A DNA stretch of 50,542 bases, taken from the NCBI GenBank assembly GCA_014191855.1, contig BJHF01000047.1, positions 1 to 50,542 of the forward strand, given 5' to 3'. This document shows positions 1 to 8,255 of this stretch, piece after piece. How positions within the stretch are numbered: position 1 is the first letter of the stretch; every line of letters begins with the position of its first letter. The stretch is from Deltaproteobacteria bacterium. GTDB lineage: Bacteria > Myxococcota_A > UBA796 > SXON01. The notes under the pieces are model-generated. The model made no database searches, was not told the origin of the DNA, and saw only the letters and a program-made list of their open reading frames with translations. Both the position numbers and the translations under genes were made by a program.

Positions 1-1014
1 CCCCCGCGGGGGGCTCCGGGGCGCAGCCCGCGTCCCACGCCGCGCTACCGGTTCACGCGCGCGGGATGTGGGTGCGTCTCGTGGGATCTTCGCGGCTGGG
101 AGTGGGGGAAATCGGTGGGATGGGACATGATCTTCCCCGAAGCGGTGGAGAGCAGCGTCGAACCCCTCTACGAACGCCCGATCCTCGAGGGCGGCGCCGA
201 AGTGGGCACGGTGTTCGGGTACAGCTTCAAGCTCACCGTGCGCGAGCAGTTCGACTTCCACCGGTACCCCTTCGATACCAAGGACGTTTGGCTGCGAATG
301 TGGCCAAAGGACTTCGACAGCAACGTAGTGTTGGTTCCCGACCTCGACGCGTACCCGGAGATCGATCCGGCGCTCAGACCGGGGCTGGACGTCGGCCTCG
401 TGCTCGCCGGATGGGAGCCCCTCCGAACCTATTTTCAGTATCGCGAAGGCAACTATTCGATGGACTTTGGCAACCGCGACTACGTGGGAACCGAGGGCTT
501 CCCTGAGCTGAACTTCACCGTGGATGTGCAGCGAAACTTCATCAACACCCTGGTCTCCGACCTGATCCCGCTGGCCGTCGTGACCTTTCTGTTGTACGGC
601 GTGCTGCGCACCCTCGGCACCAACCATGCCCGGATCGCGTTGACCGGCTTTTCATTCACCAGCGTGCTCGGCGCCTGCTCGGGACTGGTATTCGTGATCC
701 TCCTCGGCCACATCCAGCTTCGCAACGCCCTCGCGGGCCAGGAGATCACCTACCTTGAATGGTACTACTTCATCATCTACATCGCGCTGGTCCTCACCAC
801 CGTGAACGCGTGGATGCTGATCGCTGAGGATCCGCCGCCCTGGATCGTGTGGGGGGACAACCTCCTCGCGCGGATGGCGTTCTGGCCGCTCATCACCACC
901 GCGATCTTCCTGGCGAGCGCCGTGTACTTCTTCCCGCGCACCGAGCCGTCTCAGGCGGACGATGCCTCGGCGAGGATCCGCTCCCACGACGTGCGTGACC
1001 GAAACGCGGGGTAA
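1..1014 (+). CDS. Pentameric ligand-gated ion channel-like protein, 5' end missing
   Basis: The frame is open from base 1, so the gene probably begins outside the window; the first usable start inside is a GTG at 115. The visible part looks like the end of a Cys-loop-type (pLGIC) beta-sandwich domain, with a strand containing FDFHRYPFDTKDVW that resembles the conserved 'PFD' loop of these receptors. Four membrane segments follow, near bases 535-610, 630-720, 745-820 and 865-930, which matches the four-helix channel topology. No Cys pair is visible in the loop, as is usual in prokaryotic members. The missing N-terminus could carry a Cache or similar sensor domain, as in some bacterial relatives. 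The 3' end overlaps the convergent substrate-binding-protein gene by 64 bases. The family call rests on topology and one motif. Confidence 0.6.
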   Translation, partial: PPRGAPGRSPRPTPRYRFTRAGCGCVSWDLRGWEWGKSVGWDMIFPEAVESSVEPLYERPILEGGAEVGTVFGYSFKLTVREQFDFHRYPFDTKDVWLRMWPKDFDSNVVLVPDLDAYPEIDPALRPGLDVGLVLAGWEPLRTYFQYREGNYSMDFGNRDYVGTEGFPELNFTVDVQRNFINTLVSDLIPLAVVTFLLYGVLRTLGTNHARIALTGFSFTSVLGACSGLVFVILLGHIQLRNALAGQEITYLEWYYFIIYIALVLTTVNAWMLIAEDPPPWIVWGDNLLARMAFWPLITTAIFLASAVYFFPRTEPSQADDASARIRSHDVRDRNAG

Positions 1015-2267
1015 GGGCGGGGGCGCTCAGACAGCGCGGTGCGGAACACCGGGCTGAGCCTGGCATCCGCGGTGAATTGCCCAACCACCAGTGGATGCCA
1101 GACGTGTTGGTTCTCCTGGTCTACGAACAGCCGGCCTCCCGGCGCGGGCGTGGAGCTGCCCGCGAGGGCCGAGGCGAGGGAGGCGGCCTGTCCTGACTCT
1201 CGGGCTGCGGCAGCGCTGGCCCAAAGGCGTACGCCGGCGATCGCGTTTACCATCGGGTCCGTGAGCCCGTCTGGTAGCTCAGCCTGCGCAATGCCGGCCC
1301 CCTCCGCCCACGTGCCGAAGGTGCTCCACAGCGCCGCCGCCTCGGCGTCGTTGGCGTCCGGGAGCCAGCTCCAACCGGCATACTCGCCAGTGAGGGACTG
1401 ACCCAGGCGCGACATGGCGCGGGCCTCGGGCGCGCCGATGCTGAAGGAGAGCGTGGGCAGCTCCGAGGCGGGCACTTCCGCCCGCAGGGCGCTGAAGAGG
1501 GCCATGTTCCCCGCAAGTCCGTTGAGGGTGCTGACGATGACATCGGGCCGAGAACGCCGGATGTCCACGACAATCGCTGCGGCGAGCGCCTGCAACTCGG
1601 GCCCCGAGGCATTGAGGGGCAGATACGCTTCGCCCACTGGAGCGCCGCCCGCCGCGCCGAGCTGGTCACGCATCACCGCGTTCGCGACACGAGGGAACAC
1701 ATAGTCCGAGCCTACGAAGTACACCCGCGTGCCGAAGCGACCCATGGCCCAACGCAAGCCGGGGAGGAGCTGCTGGTTGGGCGTCGCCCCGGTGTACAAC
1801 ACGTTGGCGGACGACTCGAGTCCTTCGTATTGGAGCGGATACACCAGGAAGTTCCCGAGTGACTCGACGACGGGCAGAACCGCCTTGCGGCTGGAGGAAG
1901 TCCAACAGCCGAACAGCGCGGCCACCCCTTCCTCGGAGACGAGCCGACCCGCCTCGCGGGCAAACGTCTCCGGATCCGAGGCCCCGTCCGCCGAGATCGC
2001 CTCCAGCGTGATTCCACTTGAGACACGACCCGCAAGGTGGGGGTCGCCCCCCGACGTGTGGCCATTCCACTCGGCCACGGCCATCCGGGTGGCGAGGGCC
2101 ACTGGCCCTTCACTGGGCGCCATGGGGCCTGTGAGCGAATGGAGGATTCCGACGCGGAGCACTCGCGTCGCTTTCGTGGGCGCAGATGAGCACGCGGGCA
2201 ATGCGCTGGCAACGGCGCCGGCGGCGAGGAGGCGCAGCAGGTCTCTGCGGCTGGGGTCGGCAGACAT
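951..2267 (-). CDS. Tat-exported lipoprotein, UrtA/AmiC-like substrate-binding protein
   Basis: This 438-residue protein begins with a twin-arginine signal (SRRDLLRLLAAG) that runs into a lipobox (LPAC), so it is probably exported folded and lipid-anchored. The mature part starts with VLRVGILHSLTGPMAPSE, the opening of the type I periplasmic binding fold of the urea/amide/branched-chain amino acid family (UrtA, AmiC, Peripla_BP_5). The repeated alternation of beta strands and helices and motifs such as LFGCWTSSSRKAVLPVVE and YPLQYEG match UrtA-like proteins. No ABC permease or ATPase genes lie nearby, so it may act as a sensor or ligand-delivery protein rather than in transport. It is tail to tail with the channel-like gene, which makes a functional link possible but unproven. 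The ATG at 2267 is chosen because it places the Tat motif at the N-terminus. Confidence 0.8.
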   Translation of the reverse strand: MSADPSRRDLLRLLAAGAVASALPACSSAPTKATRVLRVGILHSLTGPMAPSEGPVALATRMAVAEWNGHTSGGDPHLAGRVSSGITLEAISADGASDPETFAREAGRLVSEEGVAALFGCWTSSSRKAVLPVVESLGNFLVYPLQYEGLESSANVLYTGATPNQQLLPGLRWAMGRFGTRVYFVGSDYVFPRVANAVMRDQLGAAGGAPVGEAYLPLNASGPELQALAAAIVVDIRRSRPDVIVSTLNGLAGNMALFSALRAEVPASELPTLSFSIGAPEARAMSRLGQSLTGEYAGWSWLPDANDAEAAALWSTFGTWAEGAGIAQAELPDGLTDPMVNAIAGVRLWASAAAARESGQAASLASALAGSSTPAPGGRLFVDQENQHVWHPLVVGQFTADARLSPVFRTALSERPRPYPAFRSRTSWERILAEASSA

Positions 2268-2386
2268 CGCAGCAGAGCGTACCGCTCAGGGGCGCATCGC
2301 GCCCGCAAACCCTGCGAGAACCGTGCATGGCGCGCGTGGGCATCGCGCCGACCGACCGATTAGAAGCGCAGCTCCCCGAGGTTCTC

Positions 2387-3439
2387 ATGCGCCCCCGTGT
2401 TCCCGGCCCCGACCTTGGGGAGGCTCGCGCCCGCGCACATCGGCTCGCTGTTGCGCCGTTCGCATTCCAGGCGGCGAGCGCCGCGCGCGAGCTTGGGGTG
2501 CTGCGCTTGCTGCGGGCGGGTCCGCAAAGCGCCGTGTCGATTGCCGAGGCCAGTGGCCTGCCGCCCACCTCGGTGGACGTGCTGCTCGACGCCTGTCTTG
2601 CCCTAGAGTTGGTGGCCGAGGAGCCCCCCGGAACGTGGCGGCTCAGCACGGTAGGCGCAGCCTGGATCTTCGACCCGCGGGTCGTCGCCGACGCCGCCTT
2701 CGCGAAAGATGTCTGCTGGGCCGGTCTCGCGAACCTCACGACGGCGCTGCGCACAGGAGAGCCTGCGGGCCTCGCCTCCCTCGGTCCTTGGAAGACGATC
2801 TACGAAGGACTCACGGCGCTCGCTGAGCCGGCGCGGTCAAGTTGGTTCGCCTACGACCACGGCCACAGCGACAGCGCGTTCGACGCGGTGATCCTCCGGC
2901 TTCGCGCCGCGCCCCCGACTCGCGTGCTCGACGTCGGCGCCAACACAGGGCGCTTCGCTTGCAAGCTGCTCTCCGGCGTTCCTGCGGTTACGACGACGCT
3001 TTTGGACCACCCCGCGCAGCTCACCGCGGCACGTGCCGAGCTCACCGCGGCGGGCCTGCTGGATCGGGCCGAATTCCAGGTCGTCGACCTCCTGCAGCAC
3101 GACGTCCCCTTCCCTGCTGGGCAGGACCTGGTCTGGTTCAGCCAGGTCCTCGATTGTTTCGGTCCCAAGGACATCGTCTCGCTTTTGCAGCGCGCGCGCG
3201 CCGCGCTCGCGCCCGGCGGCGAGGTGTGGGTGCTGGAGGTGTGCCCCGACCGGCAGGCCCACCCCGCCGCTGCCGAGGTTCTGCGTCTTCAAAGCCTCTA
3301 CTTCACCGCCATCGCGAACGGCGTGAGCCGCTTCTACCGGGGCAGCGACTACATCCAGTGCGCGGAGCTTGCGGGGCTGGAGCTGGTTGGGGTGACGGAC
3401 GGGCTCGGCACGGCACATTCGTTGTTTACGTTTCGCTGA
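2387..3439 (+). CDS. SAM-dependent O-methyltransferase (dimerising winged-helix type)
   Basis: This 350-residue protein has the two-part plan of the acetylserotonin/hydroxyneurosporene O-methyltransferase family. Residues about 15-100 form the winged-helix dimerisation domain (PFAFQAASAARELGVLRLL, then SIAEASGLPPTSVDVLLDAC). The SAM-binding Rossmann domain follows, with the glycine-rich motif VLDVGANTGRFACKLL near residue 185 and a later acidic-loop region (VWFSQVLDCFGPKDIVSLL). Such enzymes usually methylate a hydroxyl on a small aromatic or polyketide-type molecule; the substrate cannot be inferred. The ATG at 2387 follows a GAGG stretch by about 6 bases; an upstream in-frame ATG at 2327 would add 20 residues. 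The gene ends 6 bases before the glycosylase gene, so the two are probably co-transcribed although unrelated in function. Confidence 0.85.
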   Translation: MRPRVPGPDLGEARARAHRLAVAPFAFQAASAARELGVLRLLRAGPQSAVSIAEASGLPPTSVDVLLDACLALELVAEEPPGTWRLSTVGAAWIFDPRVVADAAFAKDVCWAGLANLTTALRTGEPAGLASLGPWKTIYEGLTALAEPARSSWFAYDHGHSDSAFDAVILRLRAAPPTRVLDVGANTGRFACKLLSGVPAVTTTLLDHPAQLTAARAELTAAGLLDRAEFQVVDLLQHDVPFPAGQDLVWFSQVLDCFGPKDIVSLLQRARAALAPGGEVWVLEVCPDRQAHPAAAEVLRLQSLYFTAIANGVSRFYRGSDYIQCAELAGLELVGVTDGLGTAHSLFTFR

Positions 3440-3445
3440 GCGGCG

Positions 3446-4027
3446 ATGGCCCCAAACCCGCTCCCCGCGGGCTTCTACGCCCGCGACGCCCTCGATGTGG
3501 CGGCCGACCTGCTCGGCTGCGAGGTGGCGGCGAACGGCGTGCGCCTGCGGATCACGGAGGTGGAAGCCTACCGTTTCCCGGGCGACACCGCGAACCACGC
3601 GCGCATGGGGAGGACGCCCCGGAACGCACCCATGTGGGGACCGCCGGGGCACGCCTATGTCTACCTTTGCTACGGCCTCCACCGGATGCTCAACCTGGTC
3701 ACCGGGCCCGAGGGCCACGCGGCGGCCGTGCTGGTTCGCGGAGCCGAGCTGATCTCGGGCGAAGCGCTCTGGCGTGCCCGCCGGCCGGATGGTCGTTGCG
3801 ACGGCCCCGGGAAGGTGGGTGCGGCGCTTGGAATCGGCGTGGCCGACTCGGGGAGCCCGTGCTTCGGCGGCGGGCCGATCGTCGTTTCGGCTGGATCTCC
3901 ACCCGCGCTGCTCCTCGCCGGGCCGCGGATCGGAATCGACTACGCCGCCGAGTCGGATCGTGTGGCGCCCTGGCGGCTCGCCGATGGGGACTCGCGGCAG
4001 GTGGGGCGGCGGAGGGGGCTCCGCTGA
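3446..4027 (+). CDS. mpg: DNA-3-methyladenine glycosylase, AAG/MPG family
   Basis: The 193-residue product matches the AAG/MPG family, which removes alkylated and deaminated purines by hydrolysing the N-glycosidic bond as the first step of base excision repair. Visible family signatures are the N-terminal LPAGFYARDALDVAADLLG, the active-site strand ITEVEAY (the catalytic glutamate is probably E40), RNAPMWGPPGHAYVYLCYG, and MLNLV, which lines the DNA-binding cleft. The length is normal for bacterial members. The ATG lies 6 bases after the stop of the methyltransferase gene. The last dozen residues are Arg/Gly-rich and poorly conserved in character. Confidence 0.93.
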   Translation: MAPNPLPAGFYARDALDVAADLLGCEVAANGVRLRITEVEAYRFPGDTANHARMGRTPRNAPMWGPPGHAYVYLCYGLHRMLNLVTGPEGHAAAVLVRGAELISGEALWRARRPDGRCDGPGKVGAALGIGVADSGSPCFGGGPIVVSAGSPPALLLAGPRIGIDYAAESDRVAPWRLADGDSRQVGRRRGLR

Positions 4028-4130
4028 GCGGGGAGGATCAGGGCGATCCGCGCGGCCAGATCTCCTTTTTCTGGGCCGGCTTCGCGGCGGATCGCGGCGC
4101 CACCGCGCGGTTTTGCCTCCGCAGGATCGC

Positions 4131-4168
4131 GTGCGATCGCGTCTCGACCCCCGCCGGTGGGAACGGCG
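4131..4168. repeat. Direct repeat copy 1 (GCGATCGC element)
   Basis: The copy starts with the 8-bp palindrome GCGATCGC and continues into a stretch ending GGTGGGAACGG. The copy at 4355-4392 differs at only a few positions over about 36 bases. The pair brackets a 186-base segment that carries the inverted repeats. Confidence 0.6.
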
Positions 4169-4205
4169 AGCGGCCTGGTCGCCGGCGGGCGTTGGGCACG
4201 AGAAA

Positions 4206-4233
4206 GGGCACGCAAAGCCGCCAAGGCGCGAAG
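4206..4233. repeat. Left arm of CACGCAAAG inverted repeat
   Basis: The arm reads GGCACGCAAAGCCGCCAAGG. It is imperfectly complementary to 4324-4350, whose reverse complement begins TCACGCAAAGGCGCAAAGCC. The pair encloses about 90 bases. Intergenic CACGCAAAGGCGC-type repeats are familiar in many large GC-rich bacterial genomes; their function is unknown. Confidence 0.55.
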
Positions 4234-4323
4234 TTGGGGAGGGTGGCTCGAAAGCAGGGGGCTGTGCCGGGGCTGGGCTTGGTTGTGCGCGGCGCCGGAT
4301 CGAATTCCGCCCCGCCGACCACC

Positions 4324-4350
4324 CCTTTGCGGCTTTGCGCCTTTGCGTGA
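4324..4350. repeat. Right arm of CACGCAAAG inverted repeat
   Basis: The arm reads CCTTTGCGGCTTTGCGCCTT and continues TTGCGTGA. It pairs with the left arm at 4206-4233 and is itself made of short GGCTTTGCG/CCTTTGCG repeats. Confidence 0.55.
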
Positions 4351-4354
4351 ACCC

Positions 4355-4392
4355 CATGCGATCGCCTCCCGACCACCGGGGGTGGGAACGGG
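4355..4392. repeat. Direct repeat copy 2 (GCGATCGC element)
   Basis: This is the second copy of the element at 4131, again beginning with GCGATCGC and ending in GGTGGGAACGG. It directly follows the right inverted-repeat arm, so in this copy the two repeat types are adjacent. Confidence 0.6.
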
Positions 4393-4414
4393 AACGCGCC
4401 CCGGCGAGCCGCGC

Positions 4415-4430
4415 TGGCACACCCCTTGCA
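4415..4430 (+). promoter_or_regulatory. Sigma-54-type (-24/-12) promoter candidate
   Basis: The sequence TGGCACACCCCTTGCA has the diagnostic GG and GC doublets separated by 10 bases and matches the TGGCAC-N5-TTGCW consensus. The nearest downstream gene on the same strand is the CARDB-like protein at 4666, giving a predicted leader of about 220 bases. A chance match in GC-rich DNA is possible. Confidence 0.45.
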
Positions 4431-4665
4431 ACCCCCCTCGGAACGACCCGGATTTGCCCGTGCCGCCCGCCGACCTGCTCGCCCGCCCCGAAGAATATCG
4501 ACCCCACCTCGCCGAGAATCTCCACGCGCGCTCGATCTCCTCAGCGGAGGAATACGGCATCGCAAGGGATGGCATGCAGATCGCGGAACGGGGAACAGGC
4601 CTGCCCACCGCCCCTCCCCTCAACTCCCGACCCCCTCGCGTCGATCTTCACCCCAGGAGCCGTTC

Positions 4666-5130
4666 ATGCCCCCGATCCCCATCTGTCCCGACTGCTTCAC
4701 CGAGTTCATCCCCGCCTACGTAGACACCACCGCCCCCGCAACGTGGGTAGATCTGCTCATCGAGGACATCGTAGTCGCACAAACGTCAGGTACTTCCTAC
4801 GAGGGCTGCGGCACCATCGTCGCGAACGTTCGCGTACGCGACACCAAGGGCCCGGCCAAAGCCTGCGTCGTGGTGACGGTCAAGAACGTGGGCGGGAAGG
4901 CCGCAAAGTCGGTCCGCCTCGACCTGTTCGTGGACGCCACGTACGACCCAGTGGTGGGCGATACCTCCACCTACTACGGGACGATCTCGTCGCTGGCCGC
5001 CGGCGCGACGAGCACCGTCGTGCTGTCCGGCATCGACATACCGTCCAGTTGGGTGGATGTCGTCGTCGACACCAAGGGCACGGTCACCGAGTACCGCGAG
5101 TCCAACAACGTCCGTACCGTCATCAAGTAG
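4666..5130 (+). CDS. Small CARDB-like beta-sandwich protein
   Basis: This 154-residue protein starts at an ATG six bases after AGGAG, which settles the start over longer in-frame options. From about residue 50 it resembles a CARDB (cell adhesion related domain found in bacteria) fold: a strand with VVVTVKNVGGKAAKSVRLDL, a turn with GATSTVVLSG, and the typical ending in which a strand is followed by EYRESNNVRTV. CARDB domains are Ig-like modules usually found in surface proteins. The first residues carry a CPDC motif instead of a signal peptide, so export is not obvious. It is isolated between repeats and the end of the nuo operon. A sigma-54-like site lies 236 bases upstream. Confidence 0.6.
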   Translation: MPPIPICPDCFTEFIPAYVDTTAPATWVDLLIEDIVVAQTSGTSYEGCGTIVANVRVRDTKGPAKACVVVTVKNVGGKAAKSVRLDLFVDATYDPVVGDTSTYYGTISSLAAGATSTVVLSGIDIPSSWVDVVVDTKGTVTEYRESNNVRTVIK

Positions 5131-5142
5131 CCTGGCTGCCCC

Positions 5143-5191
5143 GCGATGGGACCTGGCCGAGCCTGACCAAGGGACCGGGCCGCCCCATCGC
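5143..5191. terminator. Inverted repeat between convergent genes
   Basis: GCGATGGG (5143-5150) is repeated inverted as CCCATCGC (5184-5191), with 33 bases between that could pair further through GGCC and GGGCC. It sits in the 63-bp gap between the convergent CARDB-like gene and nuoN, where a bidirectional terminator is expected. There is no U-tract. Confidence 0.3.
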
Positions 5192-5193
5192 CC

Positions 5194-6720
5194 TTATTTG
5201 AACGGGAACCCTTCAACCCCGGGATCCGCCTGGCGCGGGCGCGCGCCCTTCTCCTTCCGCAGGGGAAAGTCCCCGAGCACCGCCGGGGAGCCAGCCTCTG
5301 GAATCGCCAACTGCGGCCGCTCCAGCAGCTCCACCCCGGTGCCCGCTTGCACCGCTGCATCCCAGAAGCCCCCAGGTGCCACCCCCAGCCCGACGACCGC
5401 AGCCACCGCGAGCACGATCGCGACCATCGTCGGCCGACCGACCGGGATCGGCGAGGGATCTACTGCGGGCTCCACATACATCGCTCGCGCGACCTTGAGG
5501 TAGTAGAACAGCCCGACCACGCTCAACAGCGCGCCGTACACCACCAGGCTGTGATACCCGGCGTTCCACGTGGTTCGAAACAAGAGGAGCTTTCCCCAGA
5601 ACCCCGCAACGAACGGGATGCCGCCGAGCGAAAGCAAACAGAGCAGCATCGCGAGCGCGAGGCCAGGCGAGCGGCGGGCGAGGCCGTTCCAGCCCGAAAC
5701 TTCATCGCCAACCTTGCTGCCGACCGCCTCGGAAACGAAGAAGGCGCCAGTGTTTCCGGCCACGTACGTCGCGAGGTAGAACAGCGCGGCGGCGTACGCT
5801 TCAGCGGTGCCGATGGCGAAGGCGATGAGCAGGAAGCCGGCGTGCCCAATCCCCGACCACGCCAGGAGGCGGCGAACGTTCGTTTGCGGGAGGGCGAAGA
5901 GGTTGCCGACCGTGAGCGTGATCACGGCGAGCACGATCACAACGGGTGCCCAAAGGCCCGGAAGACTGGAGCCCGCGTGTGCGGCGATCCGCACCAGAGC
6001 CGCGACGGCCGCGGCCTTCGGGGCGACCGACAAGAAGGCGACGAACGGCGCAGGTGCCGACTGGTAGACGTCCGGAACCCACATATGGAAGGGCACAACG
6101 CCGAGCTTGAAGCCCATGCCCGCGAGCACGAGCAGCGCGCCGAAAGCCAGCATCGCATCCGGCGGCGTAGCGGCGATCACAGCGAGCTGCGTGCTCCCAG
6201 CGGTGCCGACGAGGAAGCTCGCGCCGTACATCGTGATTCCAGCGGAGATGGCGCCGGTGAGGTACAGCTTTACCGCCCCCTCGATGCCGGTTTTCCGGTT
6301 CTTGTGCATTGCCGCGAGCACGTACTGCGGGATGCCCATGGTTTCGAAGGCGACAAGGAGGGTGACCAGCTCCCGGGCGCCAGCCAGAAGCGTCATCCCG
6401 AAGATCGACGTAATCAGGAGCAGATAATACTCGCCTTGGCGGCGGGGAAAGTGCTCATCGGCGTGGTCGATGCTGGCGAGGGCCGACAAGGCGCCCGCCG
6501 CGAGCACGATGCGCTGCACCGCCTCGGTGAACCCGTCGTTGCTGTAGGCCGCGTACGCCACCCCGCTCGGCACGAACCATGTCGCCACGAACGCGGCGAA
6601 CAGCCCGATCGCGGTCAGCGCGCCGAGGCCCCGCGAGGTGCCTCCGGCCGGCACGAGATCGGCAACCAGCACGATCACGGCGAGCGCCACGACGAGGAGG
6701 GGCACCAGCAGGATCGCCAT
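5194..6720 (-). CDS. nuoN: NADH-quinone oxidoreductase subunit N
   Basis: NuoN is one of three antiporter-like proton-pumping subunits of complex I in the cytoplasmic membrane. The 508-residue sequence is hydrophobic throughout, with about 14 membrane segments. It carries family signatures such as MGIPQYVLAAMHKNRKTGIEGAVKLYLTGA, where the lysine is followed by a broken helix, FKLGVVPFHMWVPDVYQSAP, and LLAWSGIGHAGFLLIA. The ATG at 6720 is chosen because it overlaps the nuoM stop (TGATG) and gives a standard N-terminal hydrophobic helix. It is the last gene of the nuo operon. Confidence 0.95.
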   Translation of the reverse strand: MAILLVPLLVVALAVIVLVADLVPAGGTSRGLGALTAIGLFAAFVATWFVPSGVAYAAYSNDGFTEAVQRIVLAAGALSALASIDHADEHFPRRQGEYYLLLITSIFGMTLLAGARELVTLLVAFETMGIPQYVLAAMHKNRKTGIEGAVKLYLTGAISAGITMYGASFLVGTAGSTQLAVIAATPPDAMLAFGALLVLAGMGFKLGVVPFHMWVPDVYQSAPAPFVAFLSVAPKAAAVAALVRIAAHAGSSLPGLWAPVVIVLAVITLTVGNLFALPQTNVRRLLAWSGIGHAGFLLIAFAIGTAEAYAAALFYLATYVAGNTGAFFVSEAVGSKVGDEVSGWNGLARRSPGLALAMLLCLLSLGGIPFVAGFWGKLLLFRTTWNAGYHSLVVYGALLSVVGLFYYLKVARAMYVEPAVDPSPIPVGRPTMVAIVLAVAAVVGLGVAPGGFWDAAVQAGTGVELLERPQLAIPEAGSPAVLGDFPLRKEKGARPRQADPGVEGFPFK

Positions 6721-8255
6721 CACTGGCCACCCCCGATCGAGAGGAGGTGCTGGGCGGTGCCCACGTCGATATAGTCCAGCAAGAACCTCGGCCAGCTCCC
6801 GAACAGGATCAACGACCCGCCGAGGAGCACGAGCGCCACCCATTCCACGCCCTTTGCATCACTGAGGTGCGAATACCGCTCCGGCGGCCCCTCCCCCCAG
6901 AAGATCGCCCGCGCGGCGCGGAGCACGTACACCGCCGTGATCCACGCGCCGACGATGCCCGCCACGGCCCAAACGACATGGCCGCTCGACCAGGCGCCGA
7001 GAAACACCAGGAATTCGGCGATGAAGCCCGCGAAGGCGGGCATGCCGAGCGACGAGAGACCGGCCAGCGTGAAGAACACCGCGACACCGGGCATCGCCTT
7101 CGCGAAGCCGCCCATCTGGAAGATCTCGCGGTTGTGCGCCCGCCCGTAGACGATGCCGACGAGCGCGAAAATGAGCCCGGTCATCAGACCGTGCGCGAAC
7201 ATCTGGTACACGGCGCCGTTCCAGCCATCCACAGACAGCGTGGCCGCGCCGAGCATCACGACGCCCATGTGGCTGACGCTCGAATACGCGGCGATGTACT
7301 TCAGATCCGTCTGCGAAGCCGCCCCGAGCGCGCCGTACACGATGTTGATCACCGCCACCGCACCGACCACGGGTGCCCACACCTCAGTGGCTTCCGGGCA
7401 GAGCACCATGCCGACCCGCATCACGCCGAACGCACCGAGCTTCATCAGCACGCCCGCGTGAAGCATCGACACGGCGGTGGGCGCCGAAGCGTGCCCGTCT
7501 GGGGACCACGTGTGGAACGGGAACACGCCCGCCAGCGTGCCGAACCCCAGCCACAAGGCCGGGAACACCCACATCTGAACGTCCCGGGGTACGCCGACGC
7601 GCTGCAGCTCTTCCATGTCGAAGGAGCCGATCCCCGAGCTCTCCACCATCGCGAACATGCCCGCGAGGATGAACGCCGAGCCCAACAGCAGCATGAGCGT
7701 AAGCTTCATCGCCGCGTATTCGCGCCCGCCGATGTCGAAGCGCTTCCAGATGAAGGCGAGTGGGCCGCCCTCCTTCACGCCCTTGCTGCTGCCCCAGATG
7801 GCGATCAGCAGGTACATCGGGAGCACCGCGATCTCGTAGAACAGGAAGAACAAGAACAGGTCGAGGCTGACGAAGACGCCGAACACGCCGGCGACGAGCA
7901 CCAGCAGGAGGATGTAAAAGTCCTTGTCGCGATCTTCGAGGGTCCACGTGGCGAACACGCCGGCGAAGATGATGAGCGACGTGAGCAGGAGCAGGGAGAC
8001 GCCCCACCCATCCACGCCGAGGTTCCAACTGATGCCGAGGGAGGGCAGGAGCGGCATCGTCTCGCGCAACTGCACGCCGCCGATCGCGGTGTTGTAGCTG
8101 AGGGCCACATGCACCGAGCCAGCGAAGGAGACGACGGTGCTCAGGACGGCAAGAATGCGGACGGTCCCCCGGCTCTGCGCCGGGATGACGAGCATGATCA
8201 ACGCCGCGATCATCGGCGCGAACACGATGATCGAGAGCCAGGGGAGCCCGTTCAT
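6720..8255 (-). CDS. nuoM: NADH-quinone oxidoreductase subunit M
   Basis: NuoM is the second antiporter-like proton-pumping subunit. The 511-residue protein has about 14 membrane helices. Conserved stretches include FYEIAVLPMYLLIAIWG, where the glutamate is the TM5 residue needed for pumping, FPFHTWSPDGHASAPTAVSMLHAGVLMKLG with the usual lysine, and DLKYIAAYSSVSHMG. The ATG at 8255 overlaps the nuoL stop by 4 bases (ATGA), so translation is coupled. Length and motifs are normal. Confidence 0.96.
   Translation of the reverse strand: MNGLPWLSIIVFAPMIAALIMLVIPAQSRGTVRILAVLSTVVSFAGSVHVALSYNTAIGGVQLRETMPLLPSLGISWNLGVDGWGVSLLLLTSLIIFAGVFATWTLEDRDKDFYILLLVLVAGVFGVFVSLDLFLFFLFYEIAVLPMYLLIAIWGSSKGVKEGGPLAFIWKRFDIGGREYAAMKLTLMLLLGSAFILAGMFAMVESSGIGSFDMEELQRVGVPRDVQMWVFPALWLGFGTLAGVFPFHTWSPDGHASAPTAVSMLHAGVLMKLGAFGVMRVGMVLCPEATEVWAPVVGAVAVINIVYGALGAASQTDLKYIAAYSSVSHMGVVMLGAATLSVDGWNGAVYQMFAHGLMTGLIFALVGIVYGRAHNREIFQMGGFAKAMPGVAVFFTLAGLSSLGMPAFAGFIAEFLVFLGAWSSGHVVWAVAGIVGAWITAVYVLRAARAIFWGEGPPERYSHLSDAKGVEWVALVLLGGSLILFGSWPRFLLDYIDVGTAQHLLSIGGGQ

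Larger units (their letters stand above)
4028..4665. other. 638-bp non-coding region with repeats and a sigma-54-like site
   Basis: No convincing gene fills this stretch. It holds two copies of a GCGATCGC-containing direct repeat (4131-4168 and 4355-4392), a pair of inverted CACGCAAAG-type repeats between them (4206-4233 and 4324-4350), and a sigma-54-like promoter at 4415-4430. A GTG-initiated frame at 4459-4723 runs into the next gene but shows no recognisable domain and is not called. Confidence 0.6.

Noticed and set aside
4459..4723. GTG-initiated frame between the repeats and the CARDB-like gene
   Set aside because: It overlaps the start of a gene with a good ribosome site, has no recognisable domain and turns Pro/Ser/Arg-rich at its end.
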